In this document: piece after piece, positions 5,229-6,094 of the stretch
Layout: each line of letters begins with the position of its first letter
Numbering within the stretch: the first letter of the stretch is position 1
Assembly (NCBI GenBank): GCA_031263875.1
Contig: JAISEX010000166.1
Location: 1 to 6,094, forward strand
Reading direction: 5' to 3'
Length of the DNA: 6,094 nucleotides
Source of the DNA: Eubacteriales Family XIII. Incertae Sedis bacterium
Lineage (GTDB): Bacteria; Bacillota; Clostridia; Peptostreptococcales; Anaerovoracaceae
Notes under the pieces: model-generated
Seen by the model: only the letters and a program-made list of their open reading frames with translations
The model's database searches: none
What the model was told of the DNA's origin: nothing
Program-made: the position numbers and the translations under genes

Positions 5229-5555
5229 ATGGAGCGGCATGATCACGATCACAATCACGACGGCGGTGCGGGGCGCCGGCAGGGTCACACGCACACACAT
5301 ACGAATACGAAAGCCGTCCTCAACCGCCTGTCGCGCGCCATCGGCCATCTCAATTCCGTCAAGACCATGGTCGAGCAGGGGCGCGACTGCGCCGACGTGC
5401 TGATCCAGCTTGCGGCCGTGCGTTCCGCGATCAATAAAACCTGCGAGGTGATTCTGAAAGACCACCTCGAGCACTGCGTGGTGGACGCGATAAAAACCGG
5501 CGATATCGAGGAAATCGAGGAATTGAACCGCGCCGTCGAGTTGCTGATAAAATAG
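5229..5555 (+). CDS. CsoR/RcnR-family metal-sensing repressor, InrS-like nickel type, histidine-rich N-terminus
   Basis: All-helical DNA-binding repressor of the DUF156 family, 108 residues; relatives form tetramers that leave DNA when metal binds. Helix 1 starts near residue 27 (KAVLNRLSRAIGHL), helix 2 spans about 53-80 (CADVLIQLAAVRSAINK) and helix 3 about 84-107. Candidate ligands are C54, H79 and C83. The C-x24-H-x3-C spacing is the family ligand set, and H22 lies 32 residues before C54, as do RcnR His3 and InrS His21 from memory. H-C-H-C matches InrS (nickel) rather than RcnR (H-C-H-H). The Tyr that precedes the first Cys in copper CsoR is Asp53 here, arguing against copper. Histidines at 4, 6, 8, 10, 20, 22 and 24 give an unusually rich N-terminal tail. 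Start ATG has AAGGAG 6 nt upstream. It lies divergent to nikB and presumably represses nikBCA-DE and itself. Cobalt sensing remains possible. Confidence 0.9.
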   Translation: MERHDHDHNHDGGAGRRQGHTHTHTNTKAVLNRLSRAIGHLNSVKTMVEQGRDCADVLIQLAAVRSAINKTCEVILKDHLEHCVVDAIKTGDIEEIEELNRAVELLIK

Positions 5556-5627
5556 CGCGGCGGGGTAATTGGCGTGATGGTACACTTCGGACAAGATGGT
5601 CTTGCTGGTAGTGCCATTAATGCGGGC
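5556..5627. other. Short gap between repressor gene and palindromic element
   Basis: Holds a CAAGA-TGG-TCTTG hairpin (5592-5604) inside a weak outer pairing (TAAT-GGC with GCCATTA, 5566-5573 and 5613-5619). No U-tract follows, so I do not call a terminator. No gene seen. Confidence 0.4.
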
Positions 5628-5747
5628 GCATGGGGCTGTCCTGAAATATAAGAGGCGGGCCAATTGCTGAAATTTTAACGATTGAAACATTTTAAATCCA
5701 GCGAACAGCCCCACCGGGCTTAGGGCATAGGAACCCATCCGAACCCG

Positions 5748-5854
5748 CCTGTAATGGCGGTATTTCACCGCAGACTTCGTTATCGTCCTCGCCGTATCAC
5801 CGGTACGCCTTCGTCCTGCTGCCTCGTCTGCGACGAAATACCGCCATTAGCAGG
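5748..5854. repeat. Inner hairpin A of the palindromic element
   Basis: 5748-5775 pairs with 5826-5854 (core TAATGGCGGTATTTC), with one bulged base (5850) and two mismatches. The 50-nt loop has a small CGTA/TACG stem (5793-5796 with 5804-5807) and the direct repeat TCGTCCT at 5783-5789 and 5811-5817. Confidence 0.75.
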
Positions 5855-5861
5855 CCTGTGA

Positions 5862-5970
5862 GTCCACAGGAGACGGATTTTTCTCAGAACACAGGCGGAA
5901 TTTCAAGTGCATACTGGTGGTACGTACTTGAAATTTGCCGAAGTGCTGGGGAAAATCCGCTTCTGTGGAC
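5862..5970. repeat. Inner hairpin B of the palindromic element
   Basis: 5862-5887 pairs with 5946-5970 (GTCCACAG ... CTGTGGAC), then a second stem 5896-5914 with 5920-5940 (core AATTTCAAGT) closes a 5-nt loop, TGGTG. An alternative 6-bp hairpin CCTGTG/CACAGG (5855-5860 with 5865-5870) competes for its base. Confidence 0.75.
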
Positions 5971-6029
5971 CGGGTCCGTATGGGTTCCTATACCCTAAGC
6001 CCGGTGGGGCTGTCTTCGCGTAATTAAAG

Positions 6030-6060
6030 ACGATCCGAAATTGTTAAACTTTTAACAATT
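6030..6060. repeat. AT-rich perfect hairpin in the right arm
   Basis: AATTGTTAAA and TTTAACAATT form a 10-bp perfect stem with a 2-nt loop (about 6039-6060). The left arm holds the matching but decayed CAATTG ... CGATTG hairpin at 5661-5684, with two wobble pairs and one mismatch. There is no U-tract or GC-rich stem, so it is not a convincing terminator. Confidence 0.6.
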
Positions 6061-6094
6061 GGGTCGCCCATTCATGTCGCGGGCAGCCCCATGC

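Larger units (their letters stand above)
5701..6019. repeat. Central stem of the palindromic element
   Basis: 5701-5747 pairs with 5971-6019. Mismatches are at 5726/5992, 5739/5979 and 5742/5976, with a 2-nt bulge at 6013-6014. The core reads CAGCCCCACCGGGCTTAGGG on one arm. Confidence 0.8.
5628..6094. repeat. 467-bp nested inverted-repeat element (MITE-like or structured RNA)
   Basis: The ends GCATGGGGCTGTCC (5628-5641) and GGGCAGCCCCATGC (6081-6094) are inverted copies, 13 of 14 matching. Inside lie a 47-bp central stem (5701-5747 with 5971-6019) and two long hairpins branching from it (5748-5854 and 5862-5970), so nearly the entire element can pair with itself. No credible coding frame exists in either direction. 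This suggests a non-autonomous transposable repeat or a large folded RNA. It starts 72 bp after the repressor stop. No target duplication can be checked because the window ends at the element's last base. Confidence 0.8.

Noticed and set aside
5566..5619. Rho-independent terminator after the repressor gene
   Set aside because: Stem is imperfect and AT-containing, and no T-run follows.
4782..5768. 328-residue minus-strand frame across the control region and repressor gene
   Set aside because: It runs antisense through a clear repressor gene, both promoters and part of the palindromic element, and shows no recognisable domain or ribosome site.
5628..6094. Insertion sequence with transposase, or CRISPR array
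   Set aside because: No transposase frame; repeats are inverted and nested, not regularly spaced direct repeats.

Overview
This window holds most of a nickel-type ABC importer operon on the minus strand, a divergent plus-strand gene for a nickel-type CsoR/RcnR repressor, and, at the right edge, a 467-bp palindromic non-coding repeat. Lipoprotein signal, AGGAG-type ribosome binding sites, GC-rich codon use (GCG, CGC, GGC), UUG/GUG start candidates and gene style suggest a GC-rich Clostridia-type Firmicute, perhaps an anaerobic gut lineage. That placement is inference; no rRNA or other marker is present.

Layout in transcription order (minus strand, right to left): nikB permease (4788-3805), nikC permease (3812-3012, overlapping nikB by 8 bp), a 293-bp gap with two promoter-like modules that look duplicated from one another, nikA substrate-binding lipoprotein (2718-1153), then a long ATPase gene starting at 1165 (13-bp overlap with nikA) and running off the left edge. 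I translated the ATPase by hand: 388 codons, open without a frameshift, carrying a complete NikD-like ABC domain followed by the first part of a NikE-like domain. The two are joined by a linker with 11 histidines in 30 residues.

The divergent gene (5229-5555, plus) encodes a 108-residue CsoR/RcnR/InrS-family repressor with seven histidines in its N-terminal 24 residues. Its ligand residues H22-C54-H79-C83 have the spacing of the InrS nickel set (H-C-H-C, intervals 32-25-4). Between it and nikB lies a 440-bp control region with a good minus-strand promoter (TTGTGG, 17 bp, TATAAT), a plus-strand extended -10, a G6 tract between the two that resembles the core of RcnR-type operators, and a long regulator leader containing a tandem repeat.

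Together this reads as a self-regulated nickel (or cobalt) uptake locus: NikA captures metal or a metal chelate outside, NikBC form the channel, the fused NikDE ATPase drives import, and the repressor would respond to the cytosolic metal level. The unusual theme is polyhistidine on both the motor and the sensor, so the transporter may itself sense or buffer cytosolic metal.

From 5628 to the last base, 6094, is a nested inverted-repeat element with no credible coding capacity. It has matching GCATGGGGCTG termini, a 47-bp central stem and two inner long hairpins, like a MITE or a large structured RNA. Its outer end coincides with the window's last base, as if an assembly broke at a repeat.
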